NCBI GenBank assembly: GCA_921293015.1 | Contig: OV121098.1 | Span: 14,421,016 to 14,485,015 of the forward strand | DNA: 64,000 nucleotides | Direction of reading: 5' to 3' | Origin: Phorcus lineatus | Lineage: Eukaryota; Mollusca; Gastropoda; Trochida; Trochidae | Shown here: one piece after another, positions 10,157-22,943 of the stretch | How the letters are laid out: the number at the start of each line of letters is the position of its first letter | How positions within the stretch are numbered: the stretch's first letter is position 1 | Program-made: the position numbers and the translations under genes | The notes under the pieces: generated by a model | What the model saw: only the letters and a program-made list of their open reading frames with translations | What the model was told of the DNA's origin: nothing | Databases searched by the model: none

Positions 10157-10656
10157 ATAACTCATGATTTCAACTGTTCAATACAAGAGATAACTCATAA
10201 CTTCAACTGTTCAATACAAGAGATAACTCATAATTTCAACTGTTCAATACAAGATATAACTCTTAATTATAAGTGTTCAATACAAAAGATAACTCATAAT
10301 TATAACTTTTCAATACAAAAGATAACTCATAATTTCAACTGTTCAGTACAAGAGATAACTCATAATTTCAACTGTTCAGTACAAGAGATAACTCCTAATT
10401 TCAACTGTTCAATACAAGAGATAACTCCTAATTTTAAGTGTTCAATACAAGAGATAACTCCTAATTTCACTGTTCAATACAAGAGATAACTCCTAATTTC
10501 ACTGTTCAATACAAGAGTTAACTCCTAATTTCACTGTTCAATACAATAGATAACTCCTAATTTCACTGTTCAATACAAGAGATAACTCCTAATTTCACTG
10601 TTCAATACAAGAGTTAACTCCTAATTTCACTGTTCAATACAAGAGATAACTCCTAA
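10157..10656 (+). repeat. Main 33-bp minisatellite array (about 15 units)
   Basis: Tandem units of AGATAACTCATAATTTCAAC TGTTCAATACAAG. The second half changes to AACTCCTAATTTCACTGTTC with a 32-bp period after losing one base. The first part keeps a multiple-of-three period and so yields a false 129-codon ORF (10100-10489). The copy-2 equivalent is 16514-17013. Confidence 0.95.
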
Positions 10657-11070
10657 CTCTACTAAGTGCACATACTGAAACTTGGGCTCGAAACTTAGAT
10701 TTCAAGCTTAGTAACTTAACATCGGACAACGGAAACCAGTTTAAATTATATAATTCCTAACCGAGGCTCATATAATGCATGAAGTTGAACATAACCTTAA
10801 ATAATACTTTATATACTGATAAATTAAATCAATCTTTAGTGCATAAAAAAATCAATATCAAAATAGTCAAAGGCATTCTGGAATCATATTGACAATGGCC
10901 ATTCAGTCAAATTGCATCAGCTTATACATTTCAGCGAGATGCACGTGCATCACGAGTCCATTAAGACCGAGCTCTTTTGGTTTTTAAACTTCTACTTACT
11001 TTTTTTGGAAATTGTTTCCATGAAAGCACAGCTTAGGATTGTTTTACTGACCAGAAAGCAAAATCCATAA

Positions 11071-11366
11071 GTGGCTAGCGCGTTCGGTTTCGGATCAATA
11101 GGTCCCTGATTCGAATCCCGCCAGGGGCTCGGTAACTTGTCTGCAGTAGAGAACTGTTCTACACGCAGTCAGGTTTGGGTGCAATGCTACACTGAGTTTC
11201 AGCGCAGTACCACCCATGGTTCGCTAGTTGCAGCCGATGCTCGCAGGTTTCACCGCGATTCATAGCCACAATGGTTTTGCGGGCTTTCTCCCTGCAATAA
11301 TACTAGCAGCCGTGATATAAGTGAAATACTCTTGTACGCGGCGTTAAACCCAATATCAACTCAATT
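11071..11366 (+). mobile_element. tRNA-derived SINE
   Basis: The tRNA-like head has an A-box-like TGGCTAGCGCGTTCGG and a B box GATTCGAATCC (near 11109-11119). The body includes GCAATGCTACACTGAGTTTC and CCATGGTTCGCTAGTTGCAG. The tail is GCGGCGTTAAACCCAATATC AACTCA. It is the same family as 28158-28414. No clear target-site duplication was found. Duplicated at 17428-17723. Confidence 0.85.
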
Positions 11367-11376
11367 CCTTGGCAGA

Positions 11377-11790
11377 ACATTAATTTAACCCCTCAGCACA
11401 ATGAGATTGAATAATGTTGAACAACACGTCAAAAGTGAGCACAGCTCACATACACAACCTGTATTTTGATTGCTTTTATGCAATAGTAGATATTTATAAA
11501 TAATTGCAAAACATGTGAAGTCAATCATATCAATGAATGAAGATCAGATTCAAAGGAAGAAGGTATATTTTTGGCAGATAAAGGTAAATACATAGGTAAC
11601 ATATTGCAAAACTTGTAGTATTTTTGGCTTTGGTAAAATTCCCCCCAAAACCGGTACCCCGGAGTTGTAAGCCTAAAGGCACTTAATCACCCTATAGACA
11701 ATATTCATGCCGATTTTTTTGCTTAAAATTACGAGACAAGAAACATAGTGGTGAAATTTGGATTTTTTGGTCAATTTCCTATTACCATTG
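11377..11790 (+). repeat. 414-bp dispersed repeat, second copy
   Basis: Matches 9433-9846 along its length. After CCATTG the sequence switches to the unrelated 675-bp spacer, while the matching point in copy 2 continues AGTTTTATCTTTT as at 9847. Copy 1 is therefore cut inside the longer repeat. Confidence 0.85.
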
Positions 11791-12465
11791 TAATTACATG
11801 AATATGGACCAAGTTGCAAGCAGACTTCAGATTGTTCCTTTGATGGTGTTCCATTGTTTCTGTCTACGTTACAAAAACAGTCGTGGTTGATGATAATGAA
11901 ACTGTTGATAACGAGAAGACCGAATTTCATGAAGCCTGCATCGTGGATTGAAATTGTAGCCTAATTCGATTCAAAGATGACTTTGATTCAAACTATCTTC
12001 TCATTAGATCATATGCCATAGGGCCATTGAAACATGCTTGTTTTCAACGTCACCATTAAAAGGCAACATTCAATGGTATAAAACAGTAGGCATAAATGCG
12101 TCATGTATCTAAATAAGCAGCTGCAGGCGTTAACAAATGCAAAAGTTAAGTAAAACATTATATAAAATGTATAAAAATACAAATTTGTTACGCTAAACTT
12201 CGGGCAATATATACTCAATAAAAACCTCTTTTCCTCTACGTTAAGAATATTCAAACGAAAACAACATCAATCCTTGCAATAAGTAAATTACTGTAGTTGC
12301 AAGGTTCCATGTAAGATGCAATTGAAATAAAAGGCTGAATGATTTATCACATAAAAGGGTAAAGAGGACGTTACCGTTTGGTGGCGCCGGGCTTAGACAT
12401 CAGACGATTCCTCTCTACATCTCTACAATTTGTACTTCCGCAACATCAGCAGAAAGACTGATACC
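11791..12465. other. 675-bp sequence between the duplicated blocks
   Basis: This sequence is present once in the window. A minus-strand reading frame at 11673-11930 gives MKFGLLVINSFIII followed by a cysteine-containing stretch. It begins near an acceptor-like GATGCAG, but part of it lies in the 414-bp repeat and I cannot support it as an exon. Nothing else is recognised. Confidence 0.5.
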
Positions 12466-15400
12466 AAGATCGAGAACTGCACAATGGCGCGCGTCAATTA
12501 CTGATCGTAATTTCGGAATCTTATTTACAGCAGACAATAAGACAAAAAGGAGTTGATAGGGTTAAGTAAATCATATGACATATAAACATGACTGTGAATG
12601 GGACGCAGAATTTCGACTTCTAAACATTTATATATGGCCGTTTTTTCTATTTTTTATTAAAACAAGAAATATCGCTATATGTTGACAGTTTAGACTTAAA
12701 AATGGAACTTTAGAAAGGCGATTTGACTCTACCTCAGGACAAATGGTATTTTGACTCTTATTAAACACACATACACAATTTATTAAACATACTCTATATC
12801 AATTAAAGTGACACGTTATGTTTAGAAATACAGGTGAAAGTTTTGGGAGGCGATTTGAACGTAACTTAAGTCATAAATTATTTTGGCCTTTACTTTGGGT
12901 TATATAAATCAATCCCATTAATGGCACAATCGCTAAGTAAATATAAGGACGTGGCAATGTTTACCACTCGACATACTAATAATTTAAGCAATAAGAATTG
13001 CTATTTATTTTTCCTGACGACTTCTATGTTATCTTTGTTTATCGATGTCGATGATAAATGACCATATATTATAATATTATTCAATTCCTGCAAGTCTGTT
13101 TTTATTGTAGTTCATTAGCAAGCATGATTGGCCAACAAGCTTCGAAAAAGCTGATTTCAATATGATTACAGGTGTTTAAATATATGCAAATTAATTATTG
13201 CTAAATAGAGAATCTCACCCAAGTGTCTTCTGATATCAAATATATCAACACGAGTTGATAAAAGTTACAAATATCCGAGGCTTGCCGAGGATATTTTACT
13301 TTTATCAACGAGTGTTGATATATTTGATATCAGAAGACACGAGGGTGAGATTCTATTTATCATCCAAAATCATTTTTCATTTCGATTCCGTGAAAAATGT
13401 GTTTTTCTGAACACTGCACTACTCTTAGAATCTCAGAGAAGTTACGTCATAGCATTGTGACGTCATCATGTTTATGACGTCATAGCATTGTGATGTCATT
13501 ACTTGATGATGTAAAACAATTGTGATGTCATGAACTTGACTGTAATACGGCATTGTTCAAAATCTACTGTAAAAACGATATCTCCTATCGCTTGATCTTC
13601 CACAAGCGATATCTCCTGTGGAACACAGTTTTGGATGATAATAACGCTTGTCCGATTCAAATTCAACTTCGAAGATATATGTATAGTGATGATGCATGGG
13701 AAGAACACAATATTGAATCATAAATCATATTCATATTTAGAAATCATATTCAAACCAGAATCATAATCTGGAATGGAGAAGAACGCTCGAGGCAGTTGGT
13801 CAAAGACTCCCAGTGTCCATCCGAAACTATTAAATGACTATGAAGCTTTACGGGAGACATTATGTTTTCGCAAAGGACTAGTTTAGCGCCAAGCAGCGGA
13901 TATAATATTTCGATGATATTTGTCTTTCTTGACGAATGCCACGTTTATCTCATCGAGTGAGGAAGAAAATTTATATTATCACGAATGACGAGTGACAATA
14001 TAGAAGGTTTCTGCCAAACGAGATCCCGCAAGGGGCTCGTCATCCGTAGGCTCTATGCTACACTGAATATCAGCGCAGTACCACCCATGGTTCGCTTGTT
14101 CGAACTTATGCTGGCAGGTTTCACCGCAATACATACCCACAATTGTGTTCCGGGTTTTCTCTCTAAAAACATAATACTCTTGAAAGCGGCTTTAAAACCA
14201 AAATCCTCTCATTTATTTATTTCCTTTCTACTATCTGTCGGAGAATATTACGCAATTATTATGCAATTCTCCTGCAAACATTCCGAGATAAAAGAATGAC
14301 AATATATCCCAATCTAAATAGATATATATATACGGTTGATACCAATTAAGAAACACTGACGTCGTTTTCAAACTGCCTGGCTCTCTGTTGAATATTTTAT
14401 GAGCGCTTCTTATGGAGACAACAGAATGCATGCAGTTGAAAATTGGAAGTGAACGATTTTTTGGACAGGACCTCTTAGATCAACAAATGTTTGAATCTAC
14501 AATTAGATTGTCAAAGATAAAATAAATGTTGGCTATTCTTAAGTGGCATCAAATTCGTTTCAGAATTTCCTTTTTAAACAATCTATCCAATTACAATGCC
14601 ACTAATTCAATTGATTAACATAGGGCCAACTGTTTACAAAATCAAACTTCACTTGAAATAATTTGAAAATTAATTCATTATATATATGGTAATCTATATG
14701 GAGCATCTATATGGATATAAAAATCAGATATCAGACGAAGCATTCGTAAAATATCAACGGTTGACAGCTCGTTTATAATTTTTACACAACCGATGAACAC
14801 TTGTCAAAAATCATGCTACTATATTTACAATTAGAGTTTCTTTTCGTGTTAGCTTTACCTTCTCATCAAGGGAATATAGCTCAAAACTCAGGTGTTCTGG
14901 TTGTCATTTTTAATCTCTTTCTCTGTTCAGTACAAGAGATAACTCATAATTTCAACTGTTCAATACAAGAGATAACTCATAATTTCAACTGTTCAATACA
15001 ATATAAATTCAGACTTTGTGATGTAAACGATATCCTGCATTCTGATTGGATCAGACATGGTCATGTGATCGGTATACATTTCAATGAACCCAAAGTTGAG
15101 GGTTATACAAAATAACCTTCAGTAAATGCAGGTTATACGATATCGTGCCGGAACTAGCCAAAACACGCTGTACTGTCACCTAGATTCTGGACAGTATAAA
15201 TACGCGAGTGTTATTTGTTAACTTTGATCTATTTAAATTAAACTTTACATTTTCCACTTTTTTCCAAAAATATAATCATTGTTAGTTTTTTGATACACAA
15301 AATGTATTATTTGTAGAATAAAAAAGTGTCATTTTTACCGAGTCTTTGGAACTATTTTGTTTATGCGTCTGAATACGGGTAGAGATCCGTCTTGGTGTAA

Positions 15401-18147
15401 CCGGTACGTAGGTCAGTGCGACAAGCAGCTATAGAATTGCATTTCGAATGCATTTTCGCTTTAAATACAACGTTTGAATTTATAAGAAATGAATTTCATC
15501 ATATGGTTGTCCACACGGTTATAACCTGTTTGAAACTTGTAAGATAAACTTTTGTATAACCGGCGTCGCAAGCTTGCCGGTTATACAAGTTTATCTTACA
15601 AGTTTCAAACAGGTTATAACCGTGTGGACAACCATATGATGAAATTCATTTCTTAAAGATAACTCATAATTTCAACTGTTCAATACAAGAGATAACTCAT
15701 AATTTCAAGTGTTCAATACAAGAGATAACTCATAATTTCAACTGTTCAATACAAGAGATAACTCATGAGTGAGTGAGTTATTGTTTAACACATTAATTTA
15801 ACCCCTCAGCACAATGAGATTGAATAATGTTGAACAACACGTCAAAAGTGAGCACAGCTCACATACACAACCTGTATTTTGATTGCTTTTATGCAATAGT
15901 AGATATTTATAAATAATTGCAAAACATGTGAAGTCAATCATATCAATGAATGAAGATCAGATTCAAAGGAAGAAGGTATATTTTTGGCAGATAAAGGTAA
16001 ATACATAGGTAACATATTGCAAAACTTGTAGTATTTTTGGCTTTGGTAAAATTCCCCCCAAAACCGGTACCCCGGAGTTGTAAGCCTAAAGGCACTTAAT
16101 CACCCTATAGACAATATTCATGCCGATTTTTTTGCTTAAAATTACGAGACAAGAAACATAGTGGTGAAATTTGGATTTTTTGGTCAATTTCCTATTACCA
16201 TTGAGTTTTATCTTTTTAATCTAATTGTAAGATAAACTTTTGTATAACCGGCGTCGCAAGCTTGCCGGTTATACAAGTTTATCTTACAAGTTTCAAACAG
16301 GTTATAACCGTGTGGACAACCATATGATGAAATTCATTTCTTAAAGATAACTCATAATTTCAACTGTTCAATACAAGAGATAACTCATAATTTCAAGTGT
16401 TCAATACAAGAGATAACTCATAATTTCAACTGTTCAATACAAGAGATAACTCATGAGTGAGTGAGTTATTGTTTAACGCCGCTTGGGCAATATTTCAGCC
16501 ATTAGCGGCGTGTATAACTCATGATTTCAACTGTTCAATACAAGAGATAACTCATAACTTCAACTGTTCAATACAAGAGATAACTCATAATTTCAACTGT
16601 TCAATACAAGATATAACTCTTAATTATAAGTGTTCAATACAAAAGATAACTCATAATTATAACTTTTCAATACAAAAGATAACTCATAATTTCAACTGTT
16701 CAGTACAAGAGATAACTCATAATTTCAACTGTTCAGTACAAGAGATAACTCCTAATTTCAACTGTTCAATACAAGAGATAACTCCTAATTTTAAGTGTTC
16801 AATACAAGAGATAACTCCTAATTTCACTGTTCAATACAAGAGATAACTCCTAATTTCACTGTTCAATACAAGAGTTAACTCCTAATTTCACTGTTCAATA
16901 CAATAGATAACTCCTAATTTCACTGTTCAATACAAGAGATAACTCCTAATTTCACTGTTCAATACAAGAGTTAACTCCTAATTTCACTGTTCAATACAAG
17001 AGATAACTCCTAACTCTACTAAGTGCACATACTGAAACTTGGGCTCGAAACTTAGATTTCAAGCTTAGTAACTTAACATCGGACAACGGAAACCAGTTTA
17101 AATTATATAATTCCTAACCGAGGCTCATATAATGCATGAAGTTGAACATAACCTTAAATAATACTTTATATACTGATAAATTAAATCAATCTTTAGTGCA
17201 TAAAAAAATCAATATCAAAATAGTCAAAGGCATTCTGGAATCATATTGACAATGGCCATTCAGTCAAATTGCATCAGCTTATACATTTCAGCGAGATGCA
17301 CGTGCATCACGAGTCCATTAAGACCGAGCTCTTTTGGTTTTTAAACTTCTACTTACTTTTTTTGGAAATTGTTTCCATGAAAGCACAGCTTAGGATTGTT
17401 TTACTGACCAGAAAGCAAAATCCATAAGTGGCTAGCGCGTTCGGTTTCGGATCAATAGGTCCCTGATTCGAATCCCGCCAGGGGCTCGGTAACTTGTCTG
17501 CAGTAGAGAACTGTTCTACACGCAGTCAGGTTTGGGTGCAATGCTACACTGAGTTTCAGCGCAGTACCACCCATGGTTCGCTAGTTGCAGCCGATGCTCG
17601 CAGGTTTCACCGCGATTCATAGCCACAATGGTTTTGCGGGCTTTCTCCCTGCAATAATACTAGCAGCCGTGATATAAGTGAAATACTCTTGTACGCGGCG
17701 TTAAACCCAATATCAACTCAATTCCTTGGCAGAACATTAATTTAACCCCTCAGCACAATGAGATTGAATAATGTTGAACAACACGTCAAAAGTGAGCACA
17801 GCTCACATACACAACCTGTATTTTGATTGCTTTTATGCAATAGTAGATATTTATAAATAATTGCAAAACATGTGAAGTCAATCATATCAATGAATGAAGA
17901 TCAGATTCAAAGGAAGAAGGTATATTTTTGGCAGATAAAGGTAAATACATAGGTAACATATTGCAAAACTTGTAGTATTTTTGGCTTTGGTAAAATTCCC
18001 CCCAAAACCGGTACCCCGGAGTTGTAAGCCTAAAGGCACTTAATCACCCTATAGACAATATTCATGCCGATTTTTTTGCTTAAAATTACGAGACAAGAAA
18101 CATAGTGGTGAAATTTGGATTTTTTGGTCAATTTCCTATTACCATTG
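12466..18147. repeat. Copy 2 of the 5,682-bp tandem duplication
   Basis: Offset +6,357 from copy 1. It contains the MITE right part (12466-12806), fold-back A (13204-13357), diverged SINE (14012-14217), fold-back B (15484-15654) and its partial copy (16226-16342). It also has the 33-bp arrays (14932-15002, 15655-15769, 16343-16457, 16514-17013), the 414-bp repeats (15790-16203, 17734-18147) and the SINE (17428-17723). No difference from copy 1 was noticed. It holds no gene. Confidence 0.95.
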
Positions 18148-18560
18148 AGTTTTATCTTTTAAAGTCCCCATCAACACGCAAAAAGTAACATTTGTTCTAA
18201 AGTTAATAATCCAAGTTTCCGTTTTATGCATAGTCCTCAAATTCTGACGTTTATGTAAAATTTGCTAATGAATTTACCTCTTGAAGGATAAGTAAACCAC
18301 CAATGCATTACTTTGAACAGTTATCAAATGTGATCTACTAAAATTTCTTTTTAAATAAAACAGCTATATGGGTCAATTATCATTGTCCAATAACTAAATA
18401 ACTAACATATCATACTGAAGATCCGATGATAACATGAATGAACAATGGAAAACTTATATGAGTGTAAAAATTGCAATCACGCCCACCCCCACTCCTTCAA
18501 ATTATCAAGCAAAACCTCCACAAAGATTTGTCGTCATAAACATGACATTATCGACTAGTG
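18148..18560. other. Non-coding, nothing recognised
   Basis: Starts with AGTTTTATCTTTT, shared with 9847-9859, then unique AT-rich sequence without ORF, RNA or repeat that I can name. Confidence 0.5.
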
Positions 18561-18850
18561 CAATATATAAAGATTATTACCTGAGGAAGTGTGTCATATG
18601 ACTTTTACGAAACGAGTGTGAAGTTTTGTATTACCCGAGCGAGAGCGAGGGTTATACACAAATTCGCAGGAGTTACGTAAGTCATATGTCACACTTCCGA
18701 GGATAATAATTTCTTTATTACCGATTCTATTCCATTTCAAAAGCATGGAAATATTCAGAAAACGGCCTCCTTCCCTTGCGACGGCCTGCTACAGTGACGT
18801 CACGCACAATGGTTTTATGACGTCACAGACGACGAAATGCGGTAACTCGC
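18561..18850. mobile_element. Fold-back element C with downstream unit
   Basis: Arms ATTATTACCTGAGGAAGTGT GTCATATGACTTTTACG (18573-18610) and the inverse CGTAAGTCATATGTCACACT TCCGAGGATAATAAT (to 18710) surround a centre CCCGAGCGAGAGCGAGGG. The sequence after it (TTTCTTTATTACCGATTCTA to GACGGCCTGCTACAGTGACG) is shared with 62518-62610, where the second arm is deleted. It is a dispersed family. Confidence 0.75.
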
Positions 18851-19053
18851 GCTTAGACAATCGTTGCTAGGCAAAAGTGATATGTGCACATGTGCTCATA
18901 TTGAAAATATGTCACCGCTTATGAATAACCATATGGGTAATAATCTAATGTGTGCACTTTTCATGGAAAGATTACGAAAAATGGTTCTGATTGTAAAAGT
19001 AGAAGAGTGTGATAAAAGTAAATATACAGCGTCAATGGTTTCATAATTACAAG

Positions 19054-19500
19054 TACCGTATTTCCTCGATTACAACCCGGGTCTCGAATATAACAATGCT
19101 TACATATGTGGTACAAATGTTCAGTTACAGTTTACAGTTACTGCAATATTACACAGCAACAGTCATGCATAGAACTATTAGGGCTTTTCTCTTTTGAAGT
19201 ATCGGTATGTCTTGGACAAACTGTCAGGTCATTAATTGATATAAACACCTCTATTGTACAATTGTATCCGAGTTGTTGTGTTCTCAATGTTAGAATAATC
19301 TTCGTATGATTTCCAGATGGAATGTTTTGAGATATAGAATGCCACTTTCTCACTCTTGCAATAGATTTTGTAATGCCATTTCAGGTCTGAAATAAATAGA
19401 ACCCCGCCTCGATTAGAACCCGGGCCTCGATTACAACCCGAGGGGTAAGGGGGTGCTGAGTGAAATAGAACCCCGGGGTTGTATTCGAGGAAATACGGTA
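19054..19500. mobile_element. 447-bp TIR element with TACCGTATTTCCTCG ends
   Basis: The left end TACCGTATTTCCTCGATTAC AACCCGGG and the right end CCCCGGGGTTGTATTCGAGG AAATACGGTA are inverted repeats of about 28 bases. Internal copies of the subterminal phrase CCTCGATTA(C/G)AACCCG lie at about 19410-19440. There is no transposase. The superfamily is not assigned. Flanking sequence is compatible with a TA duplication. Confidence 0.75.
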
Positions 19501-21689
19501 TAATTGATATTTCTGCTACGAGACTAATGCATATGAAAGTTAAATTGAATAAATTATTTTACAATATTGAAAACTGACATTGATATTCCCTGGCGACAGC
19601 TTCCATTTTAACGATAATCAATAGGCATTATTCCAAGGATATTCATCACCCCTGTTTTTAATCTTATTCAACAGATGCTAACGGTTATGTATAACGTACA
19701 CCTTGGAATAATCGCCTGAAATCTCATTGAAATCAGAGGGAAAGTTAATACTCAGTTTTTGTCTTATTCAAAAAGATTGAATTGCCCCATTTAAAGATTG
19801 TTGTTAAAATAGAATTGTCTCATGTGTTTTAATTCGTAAACCATTTTAGCATAAATACAACGTATCAATTACTTTTAGTCGAGAATAAACAAATATTCTC
19901 AAAGAGAAAACCTTTTTTAAAAAATGCATATGCATTAGATGGTTTGGAAAAAAATCTGATTTTCGTCGGGTCAATTCACGGTTTGAAATCAATAACTGCC
20001 GAGCGATTAAGGGAGGATATTTGGTATAGTGAACCACACCAGCTTTCATAGGCACCGTAGGGTGTTTTGTTGAGGAAATAATGGCATCTCACAAAAAGAA
20101 AAACAGATGTTTCTTTTTAAAATAATTTGATTAACCCGTACAAGGATTTCTGAAACGAAAGGTATCAAGTTCGGGTGAGCTACGCGAATCCATTTCCTCA
20201 CGTGATGAATAAAAGATGCTCACAATAATAAAGCCACGTGCTGTTTTCGCTTGATACAGAACAGCTTGTTCAGCGAGTATGCATAGAGTGGATCGATCTT
20301 TTACCCTAAGATTATAATATTGTGCATATGTGAATATATAGTGGAGGTCAATCGAAAAAAAAAAAACGTGAAAAAAAAAAGAGCAACAACGTCTATACGC
20401 CAGGTATGGAAATATCCATTGGGCTTTGATATGACAGCTACGGTTGAGACGGAGTGCCAACATCAGGGAAGGTTATGCAGCGGATGACGACGCTTTTAAA
20501 TTTTGGTTACGTGTGAATTTAAAATGAGAAAAAAAGAAAATTATGAAACTTTATTGTTTAAATAATTATGATTTAATTGATATCAGACACAGAGTTCAAG
20601 GTTACAATGTAGGCTTATATAAATTAATGATTCCAATATCAAATGAGTCACCTTGATAAACTGGCTAAATATTTACACGAGCAATTGTTGGTCATATTTC
20701 GCTTGATAGAAGCTGTTATACATGAAAAAGGCTTCAAGGCTGGGCAGCAGCATCGAAAGGTTGATTTAACGAACACCATGAAACTAAATGTGTGAAATAA
20801 GTTTCTAACACCCAGTCCTTTTATAGATTCCTTAGCTTCTGGGAAATTCCATGTGTAGAAACTTTTTTTAACATTAAAAAAACCCATAGAAATTTCAAAA
20901 ATAAGCTAGCTGACATATTATCATAACAAACACGCATTTGATAAATTTAACAGTGCAACAATACTTAACAATGTTAAAGGTGTAACCGATCTCATATTCA
21001 TTACACTATGAATGTGTATGGATATAGCGCTTTATAAATACTCATTATTATTATTATCATAAGACACGCATGTACCCTGTAATTATCATTCTCAGTCATT
21101 TGCATAATATATAAAATGAAATCTTTCTGCAAATATTCTTTGTTCATTTTATAGTTATATCGTGAGTGAAATTTTCCAATCTTCCTATTGAAATTACTAT
21201 AATGGCAGTGTCAAATAAGTATCTCTCCTCCGTTTTATTTATTCAGAAATGGGGCGTACATCATAATATTAAGATATCTTATTTTTCACGAGAAACGTAG
21301 ACAAGAACGGAAATCTTTTTACAAACACCTCATCTCCATGTAATTCCATATGAGTTTAAAGAAATTTGAAACGATGCGAGTAATACTCATATGAAAAATA
21401 AACAACCCCTCGATTTTTAGAGAAAATGCATTGTTATATTGCAAGATAATGTAAGTACAAACGCCTTGATTATCCTCATGCATTTATATTATGTATTAAA
21501 ACACAATTACATAAGCCGATTCTCTCTTTAAAGGAACAAGCCAACCACATAGTTACTTATTTATCTTAGATAGATATGTACCACTTAGATAACCCGACAC
21601 TTTTTATCTGTTGGATATTTCCGTGATACACTCTCTCCAAAGTTAACTGATGATATCCGATATCGCCGGACACATTCTAACGGTTAATT
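19501..21689. other. Non-coding interval with low-complexity patches
   Basis: No gene is supported. Two A-runs are at 20356-20380. GCGCTTTATAAATACTCATT followed by ATT repeats at about 21030-21057 resembles the 3' tail of a retroposon. ORFs of 60-110 codons on the minus strand (for example 20131-20463) have no recognisable domain. Confidence 0.45.
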
Positions 21690-22076
21690 AGCATCTCAAT
21701 CAGTGCGGCGGCGTCTGAAGCCAGCACACCTGGATACCTGTTCCTTTGATCTCGCCGACCCGTCTGTCTGCGCCCCTTTAACGAGCGAACCGCTTCCGCC
21801 CAACTTGGCGTGGTCACGTGATCGAATCAGTGTAGCATGGCGTCGTCTGTGTTCTCTCAAACTCGCTGTTGACATTTCTTACCTGGCGACTCCGTCGAGG
21901 ATACCTGCTGAATTGATTGAACTAGCGCGTTCGGTGGACAGGTGAGAGTACCTTTCTCACAATTGCTTAACTAGCCAGTGTGACGATAGAGACGCGCGTG
22001 CGGTTCGCGTGCAATTAGATCTAATCAACAGGTGTGTGGCCGGATGTAAACTCGCTGTCAAGTTCCCAGACGGGGG
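21690..22076 (+). promoter_or_regulatory. CpG-richer block with splice donors: candidate promoter and 5' untranslated exon
   Basis: In contrast to the AT-rich surroundings this block is rich in CG dinucleotides (GCGGCGGCGTC, GCGCGTGCGGTTCGCG) and contains a CACGTG E-box near 21815. Good donors occur at GGACAG|GTGAGA (after 21941) and GGGG|GTAAGT (after about 22076). The 80-codon ORF (21703-21945) starts at GTG and has no recognisable domain, so I read it as untranslated. It may be the first exon of the LRR gene at the right edge, more than 40 kb away, but nothing here proves the link. Confidence 0.4.
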
Positions 22077-22900
22077 GTAAGTTAGAAGTGTTATTTCTGA
22101 AGTGATTTGACAATTGATAGCTACATCAATGAAGGACTGAAGTTGTCATTTCCACGGATATCTTTAGTTCACTTAAAATAATGTGAATTGATCTTATGAA
22201 GTTTGGACAGTCGCTGTTTACGTCCCATACCTGTACGATAGCGTTGTGTTGAGAAGTCGCTATGTTATGTATATCGTGACCTAATCGCTGGGTCAATGTT
22301 ATAGCTGCCGCGTCTCGCTCGCTTTGCTTGTGACATTCGCCTAATCGACAAATAGATCAACCTGGTACAATATTGATGTTATGTGAGGTTGATAACGCAA
22401 AGGTGTGAGCCTAAAACTTTGAATTGTTTTGAAACTGAGTTCTTTATTTTTGGAAGTTAGTTGATTTTGAAGTAGTTTTTGATCGGCGGATTGAATGCTA
22501 TTTTAACCTGGGTTTAAATTGTTCTCTTCACTGATTGAATTATATATTATCTAATTCATTTTAAATTGCTTCTTGAAAAAAATATCTTTTGCTTTATATT
22601 TGAATCTTGGCAACTAAGTAAGAACCATTTCATAATTAAAAAATGTCATATTACTAACTGGCACAGTTTTTCATTTTGAACTAGATCTAGTAAATATTGA
22701 TATCTCAGTCGCCTTATTTTACTAGTATATTGTCATGTCTGTATATATATCTATTCACGAAATATGTCAAACTACTCACCAATAGTTATTCTTTAACATT
22801 CGCAATTGATCTGATTTTGAAAACATTTAGTGATTTAAATGAAAAAAGAAGTTTTACAGACTATTGACTTAAATTGTTGTGTAGTAGTCATGGCTAGAAC
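22077..22900. other. Non-coding, presumably intron
   Basis: No ORF, repeat or RNA recognised. GC content falls steadily away from the block at 21.7-22.3 kb. Confidence 0.4.
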
Positions 22901-22902
22901 AA

Positions 22903-22938
<36 letters not shown>
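22901..22938. repeat. (AT)n microsatellite
   Basis: About 19 alternating AT dinucleotides, followed by ACACAC. Confidence 0.95.

Positions 22939-22943
<5 letters not shown>

Larger units (their letters stand above)
6109..11790. repeat. Copy 1 of a 5,682-bp tandem duplication
   Basis: Every stretch compared between 6109-11790 and 12466-18147 is the same at a fixed offset of 6,357 bases, including five translated ORFs that are identical residue for residue. The left boundary lies within a MITE and the right boundary within a 414-bp internal repeat (after CCTATTACCATTG). The block contains only repeats: MITE fragment, fold-back palindromes (6847-7000, 9127-9297), diverged SINE (7655-7860), 33-bp minisatellite and SINE (11071-11366). 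The ORFs inside have no known domains. It is either a very recent segmental duplication or an assembly duplication. Confidence 0.95.

Noticed and set aside
10100-10489. 129-codon ORF with repeated CSIQEITHNFN units
   Set aside because: Translation of the 33-bp minisatellite. The identical ORF at 16457-16846 only reflects the block duplication.
9298-10656. Possible CRISPR-like array of about 33-bp repeats
   Set aside because: The units follow each other directly with no unique spacers, and the genome is animal.
11071-11140. Possible tRNA gene
   Set aside because: A and B boxes are present, but no acceptor stem or anticodon arm forms, and the sequence continues into a dispersed SINE body.
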